Assembly (NCBI RefSeq): GCF_004519315.1
Contig: NZ_SOZE01000010.1
Coordinates: 1 to 64,000, forward strand
Length of the DNA stretch: 64,000 bases
Direction: 5' to 3'
From: Mucilaginibacter psychrotolerans
GTDB lineage: Bacteria > Bacteroidota > Bacteroidia > Sphingobacteriales > Sphingobacteriaceae
In this document: positions 45,148 to 53,101 of the stretch, piece by piece
Position numbering within the stretch: position 1 is the first letter of the stretch
Layout of the letters: each line of letters starts with the position of its first letter
Translations under genes and position numbers: made by a program
The notes under the pieces: model-generated
The model's database searches: none
Told to the model about the DNA's origin: nothing
Seen by the model: only the letters and a program-made list of their open reading frames with translations

Positions 45148-45822
45148 TTACAGTTGCACAATATTATTCCTGATTGCAAAGATAACCAGGCCGGTTACGT
45201 TGCGCGAACCCGTTTTTATCAACAGGTTATTACGGTGGCCGTTAACTGTTTTTACACTTATAAATAATTTTTCGGCAATTTCATCAGCGGTAAATTGCTG
45301 GCAAGTGAGTTTAAGTATTTCCTCTTCCCGGGGCGAGATATTGGCGAGCAGTTTTTTGCCGTGCTTTGGTTTTTTGATCATACTCCCTTGGAGGGCTTTG
45401 AGCGTCCTGCTGTTGATATAGCTGCCTTTTTCAAATACTGCTACAATAGCTTCAAATATTTCCGAAGGGTCGCAATCTTTAACGAGGTAGCCATGGGCAC
45501 CGTTCTTGATCAGCTCGGTCATAAAGTTTTCGTCGTTATGTACCGATAGTACCAACACCTTTATCTCGGGGAACTTTTCGGCCAAAGCAATGGTGAGTTG
45601 TAAGCCGCTGTATTCTTTTTTGTTTTGCGGTGGTAAGGATAGGTCTACCAACAGCACATCAGGGCGTAGAGGTGTTTTTTCCAGCTTGTCAATTACCGAG
45701 AAGCCATCGGCACTTTCAAAAATCACATCAAAATTATCCCTTTGCTTTAGTATAGCTTTAATACCTTCCCTAAAAAGTATTTGGTCTTCCACTATACCCA
45801 TTTTAATCGTGCTTTCCATCAT
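45148..45822 (-). CDS. NarL/LuxR-type response regulator
   Basis: The protein has 224 residues. The receiver domain (about 7-130) carries the acidic pair in GIVEDQ, the phosphoacceptor Asp60 in DVLLVDLSLP, and the conserved Lys in GYLVKDCDP. A LuxR-type helix-turn-helix lies at about 160-215 (ISPREEEILKLTCQQFTADEIAEKLFISVKTVNGHRNNLLIKTG). It lies 22 bases behind a HisKA_3 sensor kinase, so the two form a two-component system. Its targets may include the palindromes at 48078-48130, which is inference. Confidence 0.93.
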   Translation of the reverse strand: MMESTIKMGIVEDQILFREGIKAILKQRDNFDVIFESADGFSVIDKLEKTPLRPDVLLVDLSLPPQNKKEYSGLQLTIALAEKFPEIKVLVLSVHNDENFMTELIKNGAHGYLVKDCDPSEIFEAIVAVFEKGSYINSRTLKALQGSMIKKPKHGKKLLANISPREEEILKLTCQQFTADEIAEKLFISVKTVNGHRNNLLIKTGSRNVTGLVIFAIRNNIVQL

Positions 45823-45844
45823 GATATGTTCAGGTTAACAGGAG

Positions 45845-46630
45845 TTAGTACCCACAAACACTTAGCTTAGCGATGATACCACTATCGGGCCCGTTGCTAT
45901 AGCTAAACCGGCCATTCATGGCCCTGGCCCGGGCATCCATACTTATTAGTCCCAAGCCCTGGCCGGCTTCTAAAGTATCGGGGAAACCGATGCCGTCATC
46001 TTTAAAGTTAATTATTAAATTTTCATCTAAATAATTAAATTCCAAAAAAATATTGTGCGCCTGCGCATGCTTAATGGTATTATTAATCAACTCTATGATG
46101 ATACGGTAAATGCCTAATGCAACAGGCCATTTTATAACCGGCCACTCGGCCTCATGCGTAAAAAGAACTTTTATATTGCCAGACTGGTTAATTTGCCAGA
46201 TAAACGATTCAATTGATTTTACAAGGCCAAAAGTTTCCAGCTGCGGAGGCATGAGTTGGTGACTGATATTGCGGACGCTTGCCATAGCCGACTCCGACAA
46301 ATCGATGAGATTTTGCACGTTCCTGGAAGTAACCTCGTCGTTTATACCTGCATCGTACTGCTTTTGCCGTATCAACGTGAGGTTCATTTTCATGATAGAT
46401 ATCACGGCCCCTAGTTCGTCATGCAAATCCTGAGCTATACGCTTGCGCTCTTCCTCTTGCACCATAATGCTGTTTTGCAAAAGTTTATCGCGTTGTTTTG
46501 CTTCAATTGCGGCCTTTTCAAGCTCAAGCGCCATCAGGTTTTTCTGGAAGTTTTGATACAGCAACACCACGCCTACCGAGATAGTAAAAAGTACAACGGT
46601 AAACGGTATGATGACATCAACGAGGTTCAT
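45845..46630 (-). CDS. HisKA_3-type sensor histidine kinase
   Basis: The protein has 261 residues. A single N-terminal membrane helix (about 6-27) is followed by a short coiled coil, then the HisKA_3 dimerisation segment with His70 in ERKRIAQDLHDELGAVISIMK. The HATPase domain holds IIIELINNTIKHA, FKDDGIGFPD and GLGLISMDARARAMNG. It has no sensory domain of its own beyond the helix. The upstream gene, a seven-helix membrane protein, overlaps its start by four bases and may be the sensor. The response regulator follows. Confidence 0.92.
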   Translation of the reverse strand: MNLVDVIIPFTVVLFTISVGVVLLYQNFQKNLMALELEKAAIEAKQRDKLLQNSIMVQEEERKRIAQDLHDELGAVISIMKMNLTLIRQKQYDAGINDEVTSRNVQNLIDLSESAMASVRNISHQLMPPQLETFGLVKSIESFIWQINQSGNIKVLFTHEAEWPVIKWPVALGIYRIIIELINNTIKHAQAHNIFLEFNYLDENLIINFKDDGIGFPDTLEAGQGLGLISMDARARAMNGRFSYSNGPDSGIIAKLSVCGY

Positions 46631-47280
46631 TTTTGTTTAATATGTTTCCAAATAGCTACTATGAAGAAAATATACATCGCTACCGATGCCAGGTCGTTAT
46701 AAACCCAAATATAATTTACGGTTGCCTCATCGGCATTTTTGATCAGGAAGTTGGAAAAATAGTAAATTAATAAAGTTGTAGAAAAATTGATAAAAATGCC
46801 AGAATTAATCAGCGCAACAGTTTTACCCATTGGTACTTGATGCATACCCGAACGGGGATCTAACAGTACTATGAAGGTAAATATCGACAAAATAATCAAA
46901 ACCAGCGCTTCAACAATAAGTGAGTGAGAATTAAAAGTACTGATGGGCTGTATAAAGGTGCTGTTGACGAAAGAAAATAGCAAGAACAGGGTCATTCCGG
47001 TGAAAAATATTTTTTTATCAATATACTTTTCAAGCGACGCGTAATAAAAGTAGGCGAGCAGCGTAAATTCAACAGGAACAGCAATATGCAATAAAAATAA
47101 ATTGTGCAATTTTAGGTTTGACAATACAAGTTGCAAAATTTGGATACCACTGTTAAAAAGCAGGAAAAGTTTGAACGAGAACAGCTTGCCGTCGAATTTT
47201 TTGAAATATATTGCAGCAAATGCCCCGGCCAATAACGGTGGGGCATTTGATGCTATCAGGATAAAGCGGACTACAGACAT
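46627..47280 (-). CDS. Seven-helix membrane protein upstream of a histidine kinase
   Basis: The protein has 217 residues and seven hydrophobic segments at about 3-27, 33-54, 59-80, 89-106, 118-140, 153-174 and 189-213, with a basic C-terminus (WKHIKQK). It lacks a signal peptide and any catalytic motif. The four-base overlap with the kinase start implies co-translation; in this group such proteins appear to act as membrane sensory partners of small HisKA_3 kinases. I do not know the ligand. Confidence 0.75.
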   Translation of the reverse strand: MSVVRFILIASNAPPLLAGAFAAIYFKKFDGKLFSFKLFLLFNSGIQILQLVLSNLKLHNLFLLHIAVPVEFTLLAYFYYASLEKYIDKKIFFTGMTLFLLFSFVNSTFIQPISTFNSHSLIVEALVLIILSIFTFIVLLDPRSGMHQVPMGKTVALINSGIFINFSTTLLIYYFSNFLIKNADEATVNYIWVYNDLASVAMYIFFIVAIWKHIKQK

Positions 47281-47317
47281 ACCTTATATTTTAATCCAAT
47301 AATGCTGGTTTTGGTTG

Positions 47318-47980
47318 TTATTGTACAGAGCAAGGCGGGCAAGGGTTATTTAAGTCAATTTCATATATTTTAACAGTTGTGTCGGATATCGATTTTGATT
47401 TTTTGGTATTATTCGCTTTACTTATATGCGTACTTCCATAACGTATATCATAAAACACAGGTTCGGGCCAGCCGTTCTGGAATTGGTACAGCTTTCCGGA
47501 TTTATCAAAATACAGATCTGCTTTTACAACAAATGTATTTTGTAGAGAATCAAAAACAGCCACAACGGGGTGCGCATAAATTTTTATAACAGGCTTTTCG
47601 TTAATTGTATCAATTCCCAGCGTTGTTTTTAGCATGAGCTGTTCACTCTTTGTAATCTTCCACAAAGTATCTATGTTCAAGCCAATGGAGAGTAATACAT
47701 CAGCACTTCTTATAATACTGCCATCATAGTGCAGACTTGTATCCCCCTTGGCTAAAAACGTTGTTTTTTGAGCCTTAACGACGTCATAAGGCACCAATCT
47801 CTTGCTGAAGGAATCAACTGGAATACTGTCTAAAGATAACAAAGAGTCTCTAAAGCTGTTTTTTGCGCTTCCGGTATTTGGTAGGGCGCTATTACCACTT
47901 GGCCTTAGTATGATTACTAAAATAAGAGAAACGGTGGATAACGCCAGTAAAAAAATGATCCATTTGTGTTGTAGTTTCAT
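47318..47980 (-). CDS. Membrane-anchored protein of unknown function
   Basis: The protein has 220 residues. One N-terminal helix (about 8-26, IIFLLALSTVSLILVIIL) anchors a periplasmic part of about 190 residues rich in Ser, Asp and strands. The C-terminus ends NPCPPCSVQ with a CPPC pair, which could be a disulfide or metal site but lacks a thioredoxin fold. I do not recognise the family. The gene is separate from the 7TM-kinase-regulator group by 37 bases and might belong to that operon. The upstream region holds two palindromic repeats. Confidence 0.6.
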   Translation of the reverse strand: MKLQHKWIIFLLALSTVSLILVIILRPSGNSALPNTGSAKNSFRDSLLSLDSIPVDSFSKRLVPYDVVKAQKTTFLAKGDTSLHYDGSIIRSADVLLSIGLNIDTLWKITKSEQLMLKTTLGIDTINEKPVIKIYAHPVVAVFDSLQNTFVVKADLYFDKSGKLYQFQNGWPEPVFYDIRYGSTHISKANNTKKSKSISDTTVKIYEIDLNNPCPPCSVQ

Positions 47981-48077
47981 GGTTTTTTGAGTTTAAGTAG
48001 CTGATTTGTTTTCCTTTACAATAATACTTATAAAACTAATCTATGAGATTGATGTCAACCGCAGGCTATTGAAAAAC

Positions 48078-48130
48078 AGGTATTTATACCTATGCTATTT
48101 GCAAAAACAGGTATAAATATCTATTTGCAA
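48078..48130. promoter_or_regulatory. Paired palindromic repeats, putative operators
   Basis: AGGTATTTATACCT (48078-48091) is a palindrome with two central mismatches, and AGGTATAAATATCT (48109-48122) is a near copy. Each is followed by CTATTTGCAA (48095-48104 and 48121-48130), giving direct repeats about 26-31 bases apart. They lie in the gene-free stretch 47981-48305 between divergent genes. A NarL-type regulator encoded nearby is a possible ligand. Confidence 0.5.
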
Positions 48131-48305
48131 TATCACCTATTTATCCTCTTACAGGGCGTTTTAATAAGCTCCAACTTTACAATATCAAAAGCTTTTGTAA
48201 AGCGGAGCAGATCCCGCTTAAAAAAACGGCCTCACCTGTAAGGGTAGTTTTTACAGGGGCTAAATCCCGGAAAGCCTAAAAAGAAGGGGATTAACAAAAT
48301 TTATT

Positions 48306-48716
48306 ATGGCAAATATTGCTATCTCTGCAAATCCTACTACGCAGCAATTTACAATCACCTTAGATCAATGGGAATGGACGAAATTGCAAATAAAAGAAAA
48401 CGGAGCTTGGGTTAATGTTCCAAAACAATCTGGTGGTGTACAATTCCAGTACACTGGTACAGGGCCTGTACAGTTCAAGGCGGTTGCTAATCACAACATT
48501 GTTATCGTAAATGGTCCAACTACGTTGTATATGACGGGGCCAGATAAAAAATCCACCTACATAGCGACTATTAGCTATGGCGATGTTAACTCGGAAATTC
48601 ATTTACATGGTGTTTTAATCGTTTTGGACGAATACCTGCCGATTGATTTGCCAGGCCCCTTGTTTTTTAGCCAGGGGAGAATGACGGGCGAATTTTATGT
48701 TGATGTTGCAAGCTAA
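48306..48716 (+). CDS. Small beta-rich protein of unknown function
   Basis: The protein has 136 residues with no signal peptide, membrane helix or cysteine. It alternates strands (IAISANPTTQQFTITLD, FQYTGTGPVQFKAVANHNIVIVNG, STYIATISYGDVNSEIHLHG) and suggests a small beta-sandwich. I do not recognise the family. It stands alone, divergent from the gene at 47980, with palindromes upstream and a stretch of 384 bases without genes downstream, holding a tRNA fragment and a terminator. Confidence 0.6.
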   Translation: MANIAISANPTTQQFTITLDQWEWTKLQIKENGAWVNVPKQSGGVQFQYTGTGPVQFKAVANHNIVIVNGPTTLYMTGPDKKSTYIATISYGDVNSEIHLHGVLIVLDEYLPIDLPGPLFFSQGRMTGEFYVDVAS

Positions 48717-48927
48717 ATATGTTATTGAAGCCGTTGATTAGCTTCTGAGAAAGCTGGTTTTCTGAAATAAATGGGTTTTAATTTAATGGCGAAACATCCC
48801 GGTTGAAATTTCGAATAACGCCGATGGCGGTGTAACGCCGAATTGGATTCAGCAATATCGTTACCAGGTGCTTGTGCCCGGTTTATGCTCCGCCGACGAA
48901 TGCTACATTTCTATTGAATATTTGAGT

Positions 48928-48942
48928 CCAGCCTCAGAAGCA
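48928..48942 (+). repeat. Decayed copy of the tRNA-Asn 3' end
   Basis: CCAGCCTCAGAAGCA differs from the tRNA end by one base, and is preceded by GAGT as in the T arm. The following spacer (about 20 bases) and terminator are nearly identical to those after the copy at 40637. It is probably an older attachment-site remnant. Confidence 0.7.
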
Positions 48943-48960
48943 TAAAAGATCAATGATTTA

Positions 48961-48988
48961 ACCCCACTCCGGCGAGTGGGGTTTTTTT
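48961..48988 (+). terminator. Terminator behind the second tRNA fragment
   Basis: CCCCACT/AGTGGGG hairpin with a CCGGCG-type loop and seven T. It is almost the same as the one at 40669-40697, and may be the ancestral terminator of tRNA-Asn. Confidence 0.75.
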
Positions 48989-49100
48989 ATGTCGTACTTC
49001 CTAAGCTTCTGAGCCCGGCAAATCTATCCAAGAATCATTTGTTTAATATAGCCTATAGATACCTCTTCGCGTGTATGATAAAGTGCAAAGCAACAATTGT

Positions 49101-50096
49101 TTAGTTGGAAAGGGCTTTTGCAGCGGCCGATTTCTTTTTCTCCTGGTCTTTAAAAAATCCTTTAAATAAGAAATTGTGCTTCAAAGCCTCCATATTTTGA
49201 TTAAAACCATCAGTACCTTTCATCACATTATCCAGCGTAATGCTTATCTTTTTGGCGATGAGTGAATCTTTAAGGAGTGCGTGCAAGGTTCCTTTCCCGT
49301 TATTAAGATCATTATTAACCGAGGTTACCATGGTGTTGGCCTGCCGTGTTAGCTGATCGGCATTTTCACTCGCCGACTTTAATTTGATCAAAGCCAGCTT
49401 TAAATTAGCTGCCAGCGCAGTGTCTGATAACAGCAAGCCCGCCGTACCCTTACCCTGCTTTATCCGAACGACAAGCTCATTGAGTCCCGCCGTCAAATCG
49501 TTGGCATTCCTGCTTGCCTTGTCGATGTTATGGAGCGATGACCTTAAACTGATGCCGATGGTCTTATCGTTTAGTACATCAAAGATGGCACTGCTATCTA
49601 ATCGAAGCACGGTTGATTTCAGCGCTTCGGAGATGCGGGCAATATTGCTATTTGTTTTAGAAAGCGTCTGTAGCATCTCGTCCGTACTGACCATCTTCTG
49701 TACGGCTAGTTCGTCGCCGCTATTCACAGGTTCGCTTGCCAGGTTGATAGGCGTAATGTTGATTACCTTGTTCCCCATCAGTCCTTCGGTACCAATAGCG
49801 GCCAATGCGTTTTTGTGTATAAAAGGCTTCACTTTACTGTCGATCTGCATCGCAACCTCAATGGTGGTATCATTCACCATCCGGATACTTTTTACCGTAC
49901 CGGCCTGTATCCCGGAGAATAGTACATTGTTGCCCTCCATCAGACCGTTCAGATTGGCAAAGCGCACCTTGAGTTCAAAGTCGCTTCCGAAAATATTACG
50001 GTTTTTGCCAATCATATAAAAAGCAACCATCATCACCAGTAGGCCAGCCAGTACAAAAAGGCCTAGTTTTATGTTATTTTCTCCCTGTTTTGCCAT
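49101..50096 (-). CDS. MlaD-like MCE substrate-binding protein
   Basis: The ATG at 50096 gives 331 residues: one N-terminal membrane helix at about 8-30 (IKLGLFVLAGLLVMMVAFYMIG) and an MCE domain at about 35-115 with VRFANLNGLMEGNNVLFSGIQAGTVKSI. A long helical, coiled-coil-like part follows to the C-terminus, as in MlaD/PqiB-like proteins that form tunnels for lipids. It lies four bases behind the ATPase gene in an E-F-D order. The complex moves phospholipids between membranes. The C-terminus ends KKKSAAAKALSN. Confidence 0.87.
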   Translation of the reverse strand: MAKQGENNIKLGLFVLAGLLVMMVAFYMIGKNRNIFGSDFELKVRFANLNGLMEGNNVLFSGIQAGTVKSIRMVNDTTIEVAMQIDSKVKPFIHKNALAAIGTEGLMGNKVINITPINLASEPVNSGDELAVQKMVSTDEMLQTLSKTNSNIARISEALKSTVLRLDSSAIFDVLNDKTIGISLRSSLHNIDKASRNANDLTAGLNELVVRIKQGKGTAGLLLSDTALAANLKLALIKLKSASENADQLTRQANTMVTSVNNDLNNGKGTLHALLKDSLIAKKISITLDNVMKGTDGFNQNMEALKHNFLFKGFFKDQEKKKSAAAKALSN

Positions 50097-50100
50097 GATT

Positions 50101-50895
50101 TTATTCAAAAAATTGTTTGATCTTCTGATCGGTTGCGTGCGCCAGTTCATCATAAGTGCCGTCGGCATAACATTTCCCTTCCAGTAATAAAATGACCCGG
50201 TCAGCGATGTTTTTCACACAGTTCATATCATGAGAAATGATGATAGAAGATGTTTGGTATTTCTTCTGTAATTGAAGTATTAACTGGTCAATCTCTCGGG
50301 CAGTAACCGGATCCAGGCCCGTAGTTGGTTCATCATACAAAATGATCTCTGGTTTGAGTATTAATGTACGCGCCAGAGCTATCCGTTTCAGCATACCGCC
50401 CGACAATTCCGACGGCATCATTTCTGCCGTGTGTTCAAGCGCCACATTGGCCAATGCTTCTTTTACCATCGCATCTACTTCTATTTGTAGCAGGTCTATC
50501 CAGTGCCGGCGTAAGGGAAATTCCAGGTTCTCCCGCACGGTCATTGAGTCGTAAAGGGCGTTGACCTGAAAAAGAAAACCTACCTTTGATCTTACCTTGA
50601 TCAGGTCATCATCATTGAGCATAGTCACATCATCGCCCAGAACGTTGATACTGCCTTTATCTGGTTTCAATAACCCCATGACGCATTTGATGAGCACCGA
50701 TTTCCATGCGCCGGATTTGCCTAGCACCACCACGTTCTCTTCTTTGTAAACGGTAAGGTTGAAGCCCTGCAAAACGATATTCGGCCCAAACCGCATATAT
50801 AAATGTTCAATAGTGATGACCGGAACAGCCGCAGGTGCAATCACTGTTCCTTTCTTTTGATCAGTTGAACTATCAGCTGCCTTTGCCGTTTCCAT
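50101..50895 (-). CDS. MlaF-like ABC ATPase with altered Walker A
   Basis: The protein has 264 residues. It is the ATP-binding subunit of an Mla-type lipid ABC transporter: signature ELSGGMLKRIALARTLI, Walker B IILYDEPTTGLDP, and switch IIISHDMNC. The Walker A loop reads GKSGAWKS at residues 59-66; the glycine normally before the catalytic lysine is tryptophan (Trp64, codon at 50704-50706 on the minus strand). All other motifs are intact. The first 25 residues form a flexible alanine-rich tail. Its start lies inside the permease gene, with a 55-base overlap. The substitution should impair nucleotide binding unless it is a sequencing error. Confidence 0.88.
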   Translation of the reverse strand: METAKAADSSTDQKKGTVIAPAAVPVITIEHLYMRFGPNIVLQGFNLTVYKEENVVVLGKSGAWKSVLIKCVMGLLKPDKGSINVLGDDVTMLNDDDLIKVRSKVGFLFQVNALYDSMTVRENLEFPLRRHWIDLLQIEVDAMVKEALANVALEHTAEMMPSELSGGMLKRIALARTLILKPEIILYDEPTTGLDPVTAREIDQLILQLQKKYQTSSIIISHDMNCVKNIADRVILLLEGKCYADGTYDELAHATDQKIKQFFE

Positions 50896-51605
50896 TTCTT
50901 TGACAGCACAACGGCCGAGTTGGCAGAATTGCCTACGCCTTGGGTACCTTTTGTCGAGTTAAAACCCTTATAACAGCCAATGAGTCCCACGGCAAAACCA
51001 AAGAACAGGGTTTTGATGACAGCCGGTATAATATCGCTGTAGGTTAAACTCTGAAAAACCTGGGCGAAAAAGAACCGCAGGCTGGTAACCGAACTGATGT
51101 TTACACCGATATAAGCACCAAATAAGGAAATGGCATCGCTAAGCAGGGTGAGTATCGGCAGCATAAAAGTAGTGGCAACCACGCGGGTTGCCACTAAATA
51201 TTTGAATGGGTTAGTTCCGCTAACTTCCATCGCGTCGATCTGTTCGGTAACCTTCATCGATCCCAGCTCAGCCCCGATACTACTGCCGATTTTACCGGCA
51301 AAGATGAGGGCAGTGATAACCGGCCCTATCTCCCGCACAATGGCGATGCCAACCATTACCGGCAATTTAGATTGTACCCCGTAACTAACCAGCGATGGCC
51401 GCAACTGCATGGTGAGCACCAGCCCCATAATAAAGCCGGTTAACCCTACCAGCGGAAAGGATTTATAGCCAATGAGATAGCATTGGGATAGCAATTCTTT
51501 AATCTCAAACCGTGGTTTTATCCCATGAGAAAAAAAGTGCCCCGTAAACCTGGATATTTTTCCGGTTTGTTCCAGGAAATCTGTGGTATCGGTTTTTAGT
51601 GACAT
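50841..51605 (-). CDS. MlaE-like permease with shortened C-terminus
   Basis: The protein has 254 residues. MlaE features are clear: YKSFPLVGLTGFIMGLVLTMQ, VREIGPVITALIFAGKIGSSIGAELGSMKVTEQIDAMEV with the conserved glutamates, NPFKYLVATRVVATTFMLP, and CYKGFNSTKGTQGVGNSANSAVV. In family members the last element is followed by one more membrane helix; here a basic tail of about 19 residues (SKKWKRQRQLIVQLIKRKEQ) replaces it. No nearby frame encodes the missing helix, so it seems a real loss. The gene overlaps the ATPase gene by 55 bases. Confidence 0.85.
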   Translation of the reverse strand: MSLKTDTTDFLEQTGKISRFTGHFFSHGIKPRFEIKELLSQCYLIGYKSFPLVGLTGFIMGLVLTMQLRPSLVSYGVQSKLPVMVGIAIVREIGPVITALIFAGKIGSSIGAELGSMKVTEQIDAMEVSGTNPFKYLVATRVVATTFMLPILTLLSDAISLFGAYIGVNISSVTSLRFFFAQVFQSLTYSDIIPAVIKTLFFGFAVGLIGCYKGFNSTKGTQGVGNSANSAVVLSKKWKRQRQLIVQLIKRKEQ

Positions 51606-51656
51606 AATTTATAACGGAAATTGAACAGTTTAAGACAGGGCATCAATTGGGCTTAC

Positions 51657-52088
51657 TTATTCTGTTGTAGCTCCGTCAAATTTTTCAGGATTGTCTTCCG
51701 CTTCTTTTTTGGTAACACGTAAAATGCCGTCTTTATGATTAGGCGGGCCGTATATGGTGTACATTTTCAATTCGTTCTTCCCGTCAGTATTAATTACGTT
51801 ATGTTTTGCGCCGGCAGGTACTACTATGGCATCCCCGTTTTTAACTTCGTACACGTTGCCGTTGATGATGCATCTGCCGCTGCCGCTCTCAAAGCGGAAG
51901 AACTGGTCATTGGCATTATGGATCTCTTCGCCGATGTCTTCACCCGGCTTCAGGCTCATGAGTACCACTTGTAAATGATTGCTGGTGTATAAAACGCTAC
52001 GGAAACTGCTGTTTTCAAGCACTTCGTTTTCGATATTGGCGCTAAAGCCCTTCATGGGCGTTGTGTACACATCTTCACTGTTTTTCAT
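51657..52088 (-). CDS. Cupin domain protein
   Basis: The protein has 143 residues with the two cupin motifs: LKPGEDIGEEIHNANDQFFRFESGSG (G...HxH-like, with Glu and His metal ligands) and GDAIVVPAGAKHNVIN. The start MKNSEDVYTTPMKGFSANIE and a C-terminal tail (RVTKKEAEDNPEKFDG) frame a single barrel. Cupins bind metals or small sugars; the role here is unknown. It is one of several stress/redox-type genes in this block. Confidence 0.87.
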   Translation of the reverse strand: MKNSEDVYTTPMKGFSANIENEVLENSSFRSVLYTSNHLQVVLMSLKPGEDIGEEIHNANDQFFRFESGSGRCIINGNVYEVKNGDAIVVPAGAKHNVINTDGKNELKMYTIYGPPNHKDGILRVTKKEAEDNPEKFDGATTE

Positions 52089-52214
52089 AGGATTGATTTA
52101 TAAATTAGTTTAATAGATGCCGGATGCATTAGGTATGCCTGATCGCATCGATCTCGATAAGATTCTTTCGTTGATGATATCACAGGATTCCGTCTGTTTC
52201 CAGCGGGTTTTAGT

Positions 52215-52430
52215 CTAAATATCTGCTAGAATGATCTTTTTTCGTTCCTCATAATCGGCTTTATCGATCTCACCGGAGGCCAGTCGTCTTTGCAGAATAT
52301 CTAAAGGGTTGTTTTTTTTATTCCGCTGGAAAGGGATATCATAAGGCGTGGCGAAGATCCAGAACAGTAACATGATCCATACGCACCACCAGATAAAATC
52401 CATTCCCCAAAAGTTGTTGTAGTAAAACAT
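52215..52430 (-). CDS. SHOCT domain small membrane protein
   Basis: The protein has 71 residues. One aromatic-rich membrane helix (about 9-27, DFIWWCVWIMLLFWIFA) is followed by NPLDILQRRLASGEIDKADYEERKKIIL, an archetypal SHOCT domain. SHOCT proteins are short oligomerising C-terminal modules with no assigned chemistry. A 17-bp perfect inverted repeat lies about 90 bases upstream of its start. Confidence 0.87.
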   Translation of the reverse strand: MFYYNNFWGMDFIWWCVWIMLLFWIFATPYDIPFQRNKKNNPLDILQRRLASGEIDKADYEERKKIILADI

Positions 52431-52517
52431 GATGTTGATATTTTAAAAAGTTTATTAATAACACAGCAAATCTGGCTTCTTTGGGCCACCGGTATGTTAT
52501 GTAATTCTTTAAATTAA

Positions 52518-52567
52518 TTACATCATTCACACCTGATACAGGTTTTGATAAGGTGTGAATGATGTAA
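52518..52567. promoter_or_regulatory. 17-bp perfect inverted repeat, putative operator
   Basis: TTACATCATTCACACCT (52518-52534) and AGGTGTGAATGATGTAA (52551-52567) are exact complements with a 16-base spacer. The left arm recurs at 58118, 62496 (complement, one mismatch) and 62848. The repeat is between divergent genes (SHOCT protein and the plus-strand gene at 52833), so it might control both. The surrounding stretch 52431-52832 carries no gene. Confidence 0.7.
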
Positions 52568-52832
52568 GCTATAAACAGTTTTGTGTAATGGTTCAGTAGC
52601 AGCTATTGGCCACTTTTACACTTTATTCTGCATAAGCTAATGGTGGTTATTTTATGGTGTATCTGTCTCTCTGCACGATCCCGCTAGAAGTTTTCTTCCG
52701 GACTTTGGGTGTCGGGTAGCCGAAGAAACGACGATGAAATACTTCACCGATAGCCATATAAGGCAACTGAGGGCGTTGATCCGGGAACCCACCCGGGTGG
52801 GTTGTGCAGAAAATCAATAGAACGGATAGTTT

Positions 52833-53096
52833 ATGAGTTATGAAATGATAACAACCGGTGACACCGGCGGGGTCGAATTTCTGCACATCACTTCAACCGT
52901 TTTCAGGAAATGGAAAGTCTGGCGTGTACAGTTTCACGACGGCAAGGAAACTTTTCTGTTTAAATGCGGTAACGAATGGTGGTGCTGGAGCAGATGCTAT
53001 CTAAACAAAACAGCTGTAAGAGCTGTTGAGGAATGCATAGAGGCGATCATTATCAGGAAGCAGCTGCAGGCTATTTTTAAATTTACTATTAATTAA
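52833..53096 (+). CDS. Small protein of unknown function
   Basis: The protein has 87 residues, with FRKWKVWRVQFHDGKETFLFKCGNEWWCWSRCYLN in the middle (a strand-rich, Trp- and Cys-rich stretch), then a helical C-terminus with AVRAVEECIEAII. There is no signal or membrane helix. I do not recognise the family. Its stop lies 5 bases before the NADP oxidoreductase gene, so the two probably share a transcript under the inverted repeat at 52518. Confidence 0.65.
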   Translation: MSYEMITTGDTGGVEFLHITSTVFRKWKVWRVQFHDGKETFLFKCGNEWWCWSRCYLNKTAVRAVEECIEAIIIRKQLQAIFKFTIN

Positions 53097-53101
53097 CGTA
53101 C

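Larger units (their letters stand above)
48717..49100. other. Gene-free region with second tRNA-Asn fragment
   Basis: No credible coding frame is seen. The stretch holds a decayed tRNA-Asn 3' end at 48928-48942 and a terminator at 48961-48988, probably marking the right edge of the tRNA-linked region. Confidence 0.55.

Noticed and set aside
38269-48988. Complete integrative element or prophage
   Set aside because: No integrase, relaxase, capsid or replication gene is present between the tRNA ends; only attachment-like remnants are seen.
52339-52530. 63-codon minus-strand frame across the inverted repeat at 52518
   Set aside because: It overlaps the SHOCT gene in another frame, and its start lies in the operator-like repeat; no motif is visible.
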